Source: CAVRUD01 sp963849635 (GTDB lineage: Bacteria > Chloroflexota > Chloroflexia > Thermomicrobiales > UBA6265). Taken from it: a DNA stretch of 44,565 bases. The stretch's first letter is position 1; each line of letters starts with the position of its first letter. Positions 25,573 to 32,446 of this stretch are shown in pieces. A program made the position numbers and the translations under genes. The stretch is taken from positions 1 to 44,565 of the forward strand of contig CAWKIA010000031.1 of NCBI GenBank assembly GCA_963849635.1, read 5' to 3'. Below the pieces are notes generated by a model. That model was given only the letters and a program-made list of their open reading frames with translations, was not told where the DNA came from and did not search any database.

Positions 25573-26421
25573 GTGAGCGACAACGCGACCCCGAAGAACC
25601 AGAACCCGGCCACACCGGCACCGCCGGATACCCCGGACGCCCAGCCAAAGGCGACCGCGGACGCCTCCGCCCCCAGCGCCGACCCGCAGGGGACGACCGA
25701 CGCCGTTGCCCAGCCGGCCGATCCCGCGGTCGGCGGCAGCCAGACCCATCCGACCGCCGGGCAGGAAGGTCAGGCCAGCTCCGAGGCGCCCCTCGCGAAT
25801 CTCGTCGCCCAGCATCAGCGCGAGGGCGACGCCGCCCTGGAGATGACGGACTCCTGGGGACGCGACGCCTGGACCGATCCGGATGTCGAGCAGCACCCGG
25901 CGGTGCGCGTCATCCGCGAGCAGTTCCCCCAGGCGATCGTCGATATCGTCCGCTTCCGCGACGAGACGACGATCCACATCCGCGCCGAGCTGCTGCGCGA
26001 TATCTGCGCCACCCTGCGAGACGACCAGCGCACCCGCCTCGACTTCCTCAGCGACCTGACCGCGCTGGATATGCTCCCCCTGCGCTCCACCCCACGATTC
26101 GATGTCGTCGTCCAGCTCTATTCGCTGCCGAACCGGGTCCGCCTGCGGTTGAAGGCAGGCTGCGACGACGGCCAGCCCGTCCCCTCGCTGGTGCCGCTCT
26201 GGAATGGGGCGAACTGGCTGGAGCGGGAAGCGTTCGACATGTTCGGCATCGTCTTCGACGGCCACCCGAACCTGCGCCGGATCCTCCTCGCCGACGACTG
26301 GGACGAAGGATTCCCGCTGCGCAAGGATTACCCCCTGCGCGGCTGGAAAGAGTTCCCCGTCTACAACACCGAGCGGGTGGTGCCACGTTCGCGCACCCGC
26401 TGGACCGGAAGGGGACAGTAA
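25573..26421 (+). CDS. nuoC: NADH-quinone oxidoreductase subunit C with a long N-terminal extension
   Basis: A 282-residue subunit of the peripheral arm. Residues 105-275 hold the 30-kDa subunit domain: TTIHIRAELLRDICATLRDD, LDFLSDLTALD, and the signature WLEREAFDMFGIVFDGHPNL followed by RRILLADDWDEGFPLRKDYP. The first 75 residues are a disordered Pro/Ala/Thr-rich tail (TPAPPDTPDAQPKATADASA) not found in most NuoC. GTG 25573 has AAGGAG 8 bases upstream, just after the heptamer array, so the repeat DNA now forms part of this gene's translation start region. The stop is 4 bases before the nuoD start. Confidence 0.94.
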   Translation: MSDNATPKNQNPATPAPPDTPDAQPKATADASAPSADPQGTTDAVAQPADPAVGGSQTHPTAGQEGQASSEAPLANLVAQHQREGDAALEMTDSWGRDAWTDPDVEQHPAVRVIREQFPQAIVDIVRFRDETTIHIRAELLRDICATLRDDQRTRLDFLSDLTALDMLPLRSTPRFDVVVQLYSLPNRVRLRLKAGCDDGQPVPSLVPLWNGANWLEREAFDMFGIVFDGHPNLRRILLADDWDEGFPLRKDYPLRGWKEFPVYNTERVVPRSRTRWTGRGQ

Positions 26422-26425
26422 CACC

Positions 26426-27751
26426 ATGGCCGACACCCGCGGAACATCCGCCTCGGCAACCCTCGATCCCGAAGACCGCGCCGCAGCGGGCGCCAGCGCC
26501 CCGACGCCGTTCATCCCCCAGGACGACGACCAGACGATCGGCACCCTGACCGTCACCGAAGACCACCTCACCGAGGCCGGCGGGCGCGAGCTGGTCCTCA
26601 ACATGGGGCCCCAGCACCCGAGCACCCACGGCGTGCTCCGCGTCGTCCTCCACCTGGACGGCGAGGTCATCACCGACTGCGATCCCGTCATCGGCTACCT
26701 CCACCGGGGCACGGAGAAGCTGGGCGAGGCCCACCGCTACGCCCAGGTGATCCCCTGGACGGACCGGACCGACTACGTCTCCGCCCCCCAGAACAACCTG
26801 GGCTGCGTCCTCGCCTTCGAGAAGATCTGCGGCCTCCAGGCCCCGGAGCGGGCCCAGTACTGGCGGGTGGTCATGGCCGAGCTGAGCCGGATCGCCTCCC
26901 ACCTGGTCTGGCTCGGCACCCACGCCCTCGACATCGGCGCCCTCTCGATGTCGCTCTACTGCTTCCGCGAGCGGGAGCTGATCCTCGACGTCTTCGAGGC
27001 CTTCTGCGGCGCCCGCCTGACCACCAACATGATGGAGATCGGCGGTTTTTCCCGGCCGATCCCGAATGGGCTCGTGGAGCAGATCCGCGAGTTCTTGAAG
27101 ATCTTCCCGGAGCGGCAGAAGGAGTACGCCGCCCTCCTCGACGCCAACCCGATCTGGATGGCCCGGACCAAGGGCGTCGGCATCATCTCGCCCGAGGCCG
27201 CCATCTCCTACTCCCTGACCGGCGCCTGCCTGCGCGGCTCCGGGATCAACTACGACATCCGCAAGGCCGCCCCGTACTGCGTCTACGACCGCCTCGACTT
27301 CGAGGTGCCCCTCGGCCAGCACGGCGACACCTTCGACCGCTACCTGGTCCGCATGGAAGAGATGCGCCAGGCGATCAAGATCATCACCCAGGCGCTCGAT
27401 TATGTCGCGCCGATGGACACCCCGCTGATGGCCTACGAATCGGCCTACGTCATCCCCCCGCACAAGGGCACGATGACGACGGCGGAGGACATGCAGCGCC
27501 ACTTCATCTGGGTCCTGAAGGGCTTCAACCCGCCGATCGGCGAAGCCTACGTCGCCATCGAGCACTCCAAGGGCGAGCTGGGCTACTACGTCGTCTCCGA
27601 CGGCAGCCCGAACCCGTACCGCTTCCGCATCCGCACCCCCGACTTCGTCAACCTCGCCGTCCTGCCCCACATGGCCCAGGGCGCAATGCTCGCCGACGTC
27701 GTCGCCCTGATCGGCACCATCGACATCGTGCTGGGCTCGGTCGACCGGTAA
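26426..27751 (+). CDS. nuoD: NADH-quinone oxidoreductase subunit D
   Basis: A 441-residue subunit that forms the quinone-binding pocket with NuoB. Family motifs are ELVLNMGPQHPSTHGVLR, ITDCDPVIGYLHRGTEKLGE, QNNLGCVLAFEKICGL, and the C-terminal RTPDFVNLAVLPHMAQGAML followed by VVALIGTIDIVLGSVDR. An N-terminal tail of about 55 residues (Ala/Pro-rich) precedes the core. ATG 26426 follows GGAAGGGG. The 3' end (27686-27749) is repeated in diverged form at 28557-28620, beyond a toxin-antitoxin pair. nuoE and later genes do not follow, so the operon is either split in this genome or was cut here. Confidence 0.96.
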   Translation: MADTRGTSASATLDPEDRAAAGASAPTPFIPQDDDQTIGTLTVTEDHLTEAGGRELVLNMGPQHPSTHGVLRVVLHLDGEVITDCDPVIGYLHRGTEKLGEAHRYAQVIPWTDRTDYVSAPQNNLGCVLAFEKICGLQAPERAQYWRVVMAELSRIASHLVWLGTHALDIGALSMSLYCFRERELILDVFEAFCGARLTTNMMEIGGFSRPIPNGLVEQIREFLKIFPERQKEYAALLDANPIWMARTKGVGIISPEAAISYSLTGACLRGSGINYDIRKAAPYCVYDRLDFEVPLGQHGDTFDRYLVRMEEMRQAIKIITQALDYVAPMDTPLMAYESAYVIPPHKGTMTTAEDMQRHFIWVLKGFNPPIGEAYVAIEHSKGELGYYVVSDGSPNPYRFRIRTPDFVNLAVLPHMAQGAMLADVVALIGTIDIVLGSVDR

Positions 27752-27756
27752 AGGAA

Positions 27757-27810
27757 TTTCAGGGGGTAGTCCAGGGTACGATTCTGGGTACTCAGCACTA
27801 GCCCCTGAAA
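27757..27810. terminator. Hairpin directly after nuoD
   Basis: TTTCAGGGG at 27757-27765 pairs with CCCCTGAAA at 27802-27810, enclosing 36 bases whose ends (TAGT, ACTA) can also pair. It begins 5 bases after the nuoD stop codon and lies ahead of the antitoxin. It may end nuo transcription or mark the edge of inserted DNA. Confidence 0.4.
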
Positions 27811-27853
27811 CCGATCTCCTAGCAAGCTGGCAACAAGGCCCGAGGAACGTCTT

Positions 27854-28105
27854 ATGGCGACGACTATCAGGGCAACATTCGACGGATCAGTCCTTCGACC
27901 GGATCAACCGGCCGATCTCAAGGCTGATACCACGTACATCCTCACCATCGAACAGGAGATCCTTCCCGAGGCTGGCGAGGAAGTAGAGCCCTATCCGTTA
28001 ACACAGCTCCGTGAACTAGCTGTCGACATGGGCGTGGACGACTTAGCTGCCAACCACGATTACTACGCTCACGGGCTGATTCCAGATGAGCCGGATGGCC
28101 GATAG
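27854..28105 (+). CDS. AF2212-like (DUF104-type) antitoxin
   Basis: An 83-residue protein whose start TTIRATFDGSVLRPDQPADL is the small beta-barrel pattern of AF2212/DUF104 antitoxins (I-R-A-x-F-x-G-x-x-x-P). An acidic helical tail follows (PEAGEEVEPYPLTQLRELAV) that would thread into the toxin. AGGAA lies 9 bases before ATG 27854. It overlaps the PIN-domain toxin by 20 bases, the usual antitoxin-first layout. The antitoxin should neutralise the VapC-type nuclease and repress or co-repress its own promoter. The pair lies between two copies of the nuoD 3' end. Confidence 0.78.
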   Translation: MATTIRATFDGSVLRPDQPADLKADTTYILTIEQEILPEAGEEVEPYPLTQLRELAVDMGVDDLAANHDYYAHGLIPDEPDGR

Positions 28106-28529
28106 GGCTCCACTCTTCGTCGACACGGCTTATATTCACGCGGTGCTCAATCTGCGCAATCAATGGCACGCCATCGCGGTGCAATGGGAAGCGCGACTCG
28201 CCGCGACGCGGCACCGCCTCGTGACCACGGAGCTCATTCTCATCGAGGTAGGAAACTCTCTTGCCAAAGTTCGCATGCGTTCTCAAGCGGCGCGGGCCAT
28301 CGATGTCCTTAGATCGAATGCTCGGATCGAGGTCATCCCATTGTCTCCAGAGCTCTTCGCCGCTGGGTTCGACTTGTACCGGAGTCGACCGGACAAAGAA
28401 TGGGGACTGACCGACTGCTGCTCATTCGTGGCCATGCGCGAGCGTGGCCTGGTGGCAGCCCTCACCACCGATGAACACTTCCGGCAAGCAGGCTTTCAGG
28501 CGCTTCTGCTAGAGGAAGCATCCACCTGA
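28086..28529 (+). CDS. VapC-type PIN-domain ribonuclease toxin
   Basis: A 147-residue PIN-domain protein with the complete acidic set: Asp13 in PLFVDTAYIHAVL, Glu in TTELILIEVGNSL (49-54), Asp110 in GLTDCCSFVAMRE, and Asp129 in ALTTDEHFRQAGF. Such toxins cleave tRNA or rRNA with a magnesium ion when the antitoxin is lost. The ATG at 28086 lies within the last codons of the antitoxin; ATG 28095 is an alternative. The codon use is less GC-biased than in nuoD, in agreement with arrival from elsewhere. All active-site residues are intact, so the toxin is probably functional. Confidence 0.88.
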   Translation: MSRMADRAPLFVDTAYIHAVLNLRNQWHAIAVQWEARLAATRHRLVTTELILIEVGNSLAKVRMRSQAARAIDVLRSNARIEVIPLSPELFAAGFDLYRSRPDKEWGLTDCCSFVAMRERGLVAALTTDEHFRQAGFQALLLEEAST

Positions 28530-28538
28530 CCTGAATGG

Positions 28539-28620
28539 TCCCGCCGCACTGACGCGATGCTCGCCGACGTCGTCGCCCAAATCGGCACGATCGACATCGT
28601 TTTGGGCTCAGTGGACCGAA
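28539..28620 (+). repeat. Second, diverged copy of the nuoD 3' end
   Basis: Bases 28557-28620 match 27686-27749 of nuoD at 56 of 64 positions, and translate to LADVVAQIGTIDIVLGSVDR against LADVVALIGTIDIVLGSVDR. Six of the eight differences are silent. With one 8-base gap the match extends back to about 28539 (the VLPH codons). The copy has no start or stop of its own. It marks the far side of the toxin-antitoxin pair. Confidence 0.85.
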
Positions 28621-28733
28621 AGAGAAACGCAAAGACGTTAGGCAAGGTTCACGTCAGAAGCAGCCCAGAGCAATCGGCTCCGGTCTGTGTCCTATACTCC
28701 GGCTGAACGTATGCCACGTCAGGAGAGACCGAA

Positions 28734-29402
28734 ATGGCGACGGTCATCACCCCAGTCCGCCCAGCCGACCCCACGGAACAACGAATCGTTCTGCAAAACG
28801 TGGCATGGGAAACCTACGAGCGGCTGTTGGCCGACCATCTCGACAGCAGCGTGCCGCGCTTCACCTACGACCGGGGAGTGCTGGAAATAGTGAGTCCGTC
28901 AACCGAGCACGAAGAGACCAATCGGACGCTCGCCACGTTGGTTGAAGTTGTCGCCGAGGAACTCTCCATCAATGTTCGCAACGTTGGCTCAATGACATTC
29001 CGTAAACGGGACATCAAACGGGGCTTTGAACCCGATTCGTGCTTTTACATCCAGCGTTTTGCCGAGATCCGCGGTCGGACGGAAATCAACCCAGAGGTCG
29101 ATCCGCCGCCCGATCTCCTCATCGAGATTGACGTCTCGAACCAGTCGCTCGATAGGTTTCCGATCTATGCTCAGATGGGCGTGCCCGAGATCTGGCGATA
29201 TCGACGGAAGCGAGTATCGATCCATGTCCTCGACATCGATGCTTACCGAGACACCGATGTCAGCCTAGCCTTGCCTCCGATAACCAGCGAGGTGCTTACG
29301 CGATTCATCGATACAAGCACCCAGCTTGACCGGATTGATTGGCTGCGGTCACTGCGCGAGTGGGTCCGAACCAGCAGGACCGGAAATCAGGAAACAACCT
29401 AG
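28734..29402 (+). CDS. Uma2-family (DUF820) PD-(D/E)xK endonuclease-like protein
   Basis: A 222-residue protein of the Uma2 family, common in multiple copies in Chloroflexota and Cyanobacteria. It shows RFTYDRGVLEIVSPSTEHE, the helix with NRTLATLVEVVAEEL, GFEPDSCFYIQ (Asp101) and PPDLLIEIDVSNQS (Asp127, Glu131), which together form the PD-(D/E)xK-like site, and VPEIWRYRRKRV as the last core strand. The cellular role of the family is unknown; nuclease activity is predicted from the fold. A TATACT -10 element lies 36 bases before ATG 28734, and GGAGAG gives the ribosome site. It stands just beyond the nuoD-like repeat. Confidence 0.85.
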   Translation: MATVITPVRPADPTEQRIVLQNVAWETYERLLADHLDSSVPRFTYDRGVLEIVSPSTEHEETNRTLATLVEVVAEELSINVRNVGSMTFRKRDIKRGFEPDSCFYIQRFAEIRGRTEINPEVDPPPDLLIEIDVSNQSLDRFPIYAQMGVPEIWRYRRKRVSIHVLDIDAYRDTDVSLALPPITSEVLTRFIDTSTQLDRIDWLRSLREWVRTSRTGNQETT

Positions 29403-29548
29403 ATCGCGCTCCTGATTAGGGCCGCAAATTTGCCATGTGGGGCACAGCCCTAATTTCATTGGTTGCCAGGAAGTGGCACCTCCTTGAAGATGCCTCCCGA
29501 CGAGGATCACTGTCGGCACTTGGCGATGCAATCGGGGGAAATCAAGCA

Positions 29549-30079
29549 ATGGCAACCACCGTCGAACCAATCGAATTTCTACGCACGCTGCGGTCTGTCC
29601 GCCGGTTTACGGATCAGCCGGTACCAGACGACGCGATCACCGACATGCTCACCGTATTGCGATGGACCGGCAGCGCCCGCAATCTCCAGCCCTGGTCGTT
29701 CGTGGTGATCAGGGACAGGAAAGTGCTCAAGACCCTGGCCGGGTACGAAGGGTCGTGTGGGCACCTGGCGACCGCCGCGCTCGGCATTCTGCTGGTGATG
29801 GATGGCGGGCCGTTGGTTGCCCAAGAGACCTTCGACGAGGGCCGCCTGGCGGAGCGGATCTCCCTGGTCGCCCAGGCGCACGGTCTGGAGTCGTGCATCG
29901 GCTGGTTCAAGGATGCCGGGCCCAATCAAGTCAAGGACCTTCTCGGGATACCGCCCGAAAAACTGGTCCGCACCATCCTCTCGATCGGGTACGAAGACAC
30001 CGGCGCGGAGGGCGCCCGCAACCACCGGGAGCATCCGCGCAAGCCATTGGCCGATCTGGTCCACGAGGGGCGTTGGTAG
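29549..30079 (+). CDS. Nitroreductase-family flavoprotein
   Basis: A 176-residue protein with the FMN-binding nitroreductase start RTLRSVRRFTDQPVPDDAI, the SARNLQPWSFVVIRDRKV segment that contacts FMN phosphate, and a C-terminal half with AERISLVAQAHGLESCIGW and RTILSIGYED. The length is short for the family but complete. These dimers reduce nitro groups or quinones with NAD(P)H, or catalyse other flavin reactions; the natural substrate is unknown. GGGGGAAA lies 7 bases before ATG 29549. It is the last gene before a gap with two hairpins. Confidence 0.85.
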   Translation: MATTVEPIEFLRTLRSVRRFTDQPVPDDAITDMLTVLRWTGSARNLQPWSFVVIRDRKVLKTLAGYEGSCGHLATAALGILLVMDGGPLVAQETFDEGRLAERISLVAQAHGLESCIGWFKDAGPNQVKDLLGIPPEKLVRTILSIGYEDTGAEGARNHREHPRKPLADLVHEGRW

Positions 30080-30267
30080 CAATATGTCTTCCTGATCAGA
30101 TCTCTCCAATCAGCGCCGACTCCGATCTTCACCGTCTGGACCAAATAGCAAGATGTAGGGATACCGTCGAGCCGTCTCGGGAGTAGTCTATCGATAAGGG
30201 CGCGTCACGCCGCCGGCCCGACGGTCCGTCTACCACGGGCCGGGACGTGCCCGACCATCGGTAGGCA

Positions 30268-30302
30268 GCCCACCCGGGCGTTCCCCCAAGAGCCGGGTGG
30301 GC
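30268..30302. terminator. GC-rich hairpin in the 30.1-30.4 kb gap
   Basis: GCCCACCCGG and its complement, ten perfect pairs around 15 bases. It lies 190 bases after the nitroreductase stop and before the Tat-type exported protein. No T run. It may end transcription from upstream. The rest of 30080-30267 shows nothing. Confidence 0.4.
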
Positions 30303-30327
30303 ACATGCCGAGACCCCCATGCCCTAT

Positions 30328-30373
30328 GCCAAACGCCGTCCGGAGCGAAGTTCGCCTCGGGGCGGCGTTTGGC
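30328..30373 (+). promoter_or_regulatory. Leader hairpin before the exported protein gene
   Basis: GCCAAACGCCG (30328-30338) pairs perfectly with CGGCGTTTGGC (30363-30373); an inner GCGAA-G-TTCGC palindrome fills the loop. The structure ends 11 bases before the AAGGAG ribosome site of the gene at 30400. It may act as attenuator, RNA stabiliser or protein site. Confidence 0.4.
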
Positions 30374-30399
30374 GTTCCCATCCCAAGGAGCATCCCACC

Positions 30400-30957
30400 A
30401 TGGAGCGCACGGAGCGCAAAGCACACCATCGGATCGACCAGCTATCCAGGACGATGGCCACCCGCTCATCGCGGCGGCGGGCAGCCGGTGGTGGGCTGGC
30501 CGCCGGATTGCTCGCTTCCCTCGGACTGAAGCCCGTCCGCGCCCAGGACGGGGACGTCGTCACTTGCGCCATGGCCTTCACGGCCGAGACCGCGATCGGC
30601 TCCGCCCAGGGCGAGGTCTACGCGGGCACCCTGACAGTCGCGATCGGGGCAGACGGCACGTTTGCCTCTGGCGATCTCACCACCGACGACGGTCAAACCT
30701 TCGAGGTGGTCGGGCAGGCCCTGGGCCAGGACATCGCCCTCCGGATCCAACTCGCCGACGCCGAGAACCTCTGGCTGAACGGAGTCAGCCGCCAACCTCT
30801 GCGCGCTTGCCGCGGGCGGTCCGGCGGCACCTTCAGCGGTCCAGGGCCGGGCAACATCGGCACCTGGGAGGCGCGAGCGGACACAGGCGCCGACTCCGGA
30901 CCGGGCTCGGGGACCAGCGAGGGCAGCACCGAAGGTGGGGACGCGGAGGAGGATTAA
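30400..30957 (+). CDS. Exported protein of unknown function, probable Tat signal
   Basis: A 185-residue protein. Residues 22-52 contain SSRRRAAGGGLAAGLLASLG followed by LKPVRAQDG, a twin-arginine-type signal with an A-x-A-like cleavage site. The mature part has a repeated beta pattern (GTLTVAIGADGTFASGDLTT) and ends in a Gly/Ser/Asp/Glu-rich disordered tail. AAGGAG lies 9 bases before ATG 30400. The low-complexity tail and signal layout match other exported proteins in this window. No family was recognised; an extracytoplasmic binding or structural protein is inference. Confidence 0.6.
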   Translation: MERTERKAHHRIDQLSRTMATRSSRRRAAGGGLAAGLLASLGLKPVRAQDGDVVTCAMAFTAETAIGSAQGEVYAGTLTVAIGADGTFASGDLTTDDGQTFEVVGQALGQDIALRIQLADAENLWLNGVSRQPLRACRGRSGGTFSGPGPGNIGTWEARADTGADSGPGSGTSEGSTEGGDAEED

Positions 30958-31134
30958 CCTCCATCGCGGCCCCAGACGCAAGCGAGCGCCACTGCCTCCG
31001 GTGCCGCCCAGTACCTGGGATTCCCGCTCGTCCGCACGGAGCAGCGGAAGTTCGGGTACCGTACCGCCATCCGGGATGGCCTGAGGGTCATCCAGGCTGC
31101 GGTATGAGTCTGGGAGCATGGACCCGGAGGCGCG

Positions 31135-31443
31135 ATGGACAATCCCAATTCCGTCTGGAAGACCCTGTTCGGAGACCGAAACGCCCCCGCCGAGAACACC
31201 GGCCAACTCTGGGCGCGGACCATCGGCGCGGTTATCCTCGGCGCGGCCGCGGCCCTGCTCGGCACGCTGATCTACGCGCTGGTCACCGACAGCGACTTCA
31301 CCTTCGGTGGCGCCGTCGCCGCCATGGTTGGGGCGGGGATAGGGATGGGTGCGGTCGTCTACCTCAACAACCGAAAGCGGCGTGCCCGCGCCCAGGTGCT
31401 GGACGACGACGTGGTCGATAACCTACCCAAGCGGCTTGGCTAA
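31135..31443 (+). CDS. Small two-helix membrane protein
   Basis: A 102-residue protein with an amphipathic start, two close transmembrane helices (WARTIGAVILGAAAALLGTL and FGGAVAAMVGAGIGMGAVVY) and a basic then acidic C-terminal tail (NNRKRRARAQVLDDDVVDN), so both ends are likely cytoplasmic. CGGAGG lies 5 bases before ATG 31135. It ends 5 bases before the formamidase gene, so the two are probably in one transcript. No family was recognised. Confidence 0.65.
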   Translation: MDNPNSVWKTLFGDRNAPAENTGQLWARTIGAVILGAAAALLGTLIYALVTDSDFTFGGAVAAMVGAGIGMGAVVYLNNRKRRARAQVLDDDVVDNLPKRLG

Positions 31444-31448
31444 GCGAG

Positions 31449-32393
31449 ATGGGCCCCACCTCCGCGCCGACCGGCGTACCGCGACCCAGCACTCCGAATT
31501 ACATCCTGGCAGCCGACCGGGTCGCGTTCTGTTTCCGGCCGGACGCCAAGCCGGTACTGCGGGTACGGCCGGGCGAGACCGTCGCGATCGAAACGTCGGC
31601 GGCGCCGGTCGAGCGGCTCTTCGCCGCCGGAGATGATTGGGTCCAGGTATCGGACAGCGAGGCGATCAATGCCGTCACCGGACCGATCTTCATTGAAGGG
31701 GTGCGGCCCGGGGACGCGGTCGCGGTCGAGATCCTCGATATCGCATTTGGGTCGTGGGGTTGGAACATGTCCTTCCCCCACTATGGCCTCCTGGCTGGCA
31801 AGCTGCGGGCGCCCAGCCTGACCCGGCACACGATCAGCGACGGACGCGTCTATCTCACCGACCGCCTCAGCCTGCCCCTGCGGCCGATGATCGGCTGCCT
31901 CGGTCTGGCGCCGGCTGCGGGCGAGTCATCCACGCTCGGCCCGGCGTATCCCTGGGGCGGGAACATGGATCTGGTCCAGGCCAAACCCGGGAATACCGTC
32001 CTGCTCCCCGCCCAGGTGCCCGGCGGCCTCTTCTCCCTGGGCGATCTCCACGCGGCGATGGGAGTGAATGAAGCGACCTTCGTCGCCATTGAGGCGCCGG
32101 GCGTGGCCACCGTCCGCCTGAATGTCCGCCCCGGTCTGACGCTGCCGTCCCCACGGGTCGAGTCGCCGGAGCGGACCTACGTGATGGGCTTCGACCCTGG
32201 CCCGACCTATAGCCTGGAGGCCGCCCGGGGCCGGGCGGTGGACAACCTCTACGCGATGCTGACCGGGGAGCGCGGGTTCAGCCCGGAGGAAGCCCAACTT
32301 CTCGTTGCCGGGGCGGCCGATATCGAACTGGGCGGACCGGCCTGCGCCATCGTCCTCGCGAGTGTGCCGAACGATGTTGGGCTGCGCGTGTAG
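31449..32393 (+). CDS. Acetamidase/formamidase family hydrolase
   Basis: A 314-residue enzyme with the family's beta-sandwich landmarks: VAIETSAAPVERLFAAG, NAVTGPIFIEGVRPGDAVAV, GCLGLAPAAGES, the glycine-rich YPWGGNMDLVQAKPGNTVLL (metal-binding region) and GLFSLGDLHAAMGVNEATFV, with the Asp-His pair of the active site. The family cleaves short amides such as formamide or acetamide to ammonia and acid, with a bound zinc. The length and motifs are complete. It follows the small membrane protein closely and precedes the GNAT gene by 53 bases, so it may share a transcript with the COG3375 and MenC-like genes. Confidence 0.9.
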   Translation: MGPTSAPTGVPRPSTPNYILAADRVAFCFRPDAKPVLRVRPGETVAIETSAAPVERLFAAGDDWVQVSDSEAINAVTGPIFIEGVRPGDAVAVEILDIAFGSWGWNMSFPHYGLLAGKLRAPSLTRHTISDGRVYLTDRLSLPLRPMIGCLGLAPAAGESSTLGPAYPWGGNMDLVQAKPGNTVLLPAQVPGGLFSLGDLHAAMGVNEATFVAIEAPGVATVRLNVRPGLTLPSPRVESPERTYVMGFDPGPTYSLEAARGRAVDNLYAMLTGERGFSPEEAQLLVAGAADIELGGPACAIVLASVPNDVGLRV

Positions 32394-32446
32394 AATCGGA
32401 CCGCAACCAACATGCGTGTGACTACGCCAAGGATGGTAGGGCGACG

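Noticed and set aside
26048..27670. A 540-codon open frame on the minus strand opposite nuoD
   Set aside because: Mirror of GC-rich nuoC/nuoD codons with no domain pattern; nuoD is certain on the plus strand.
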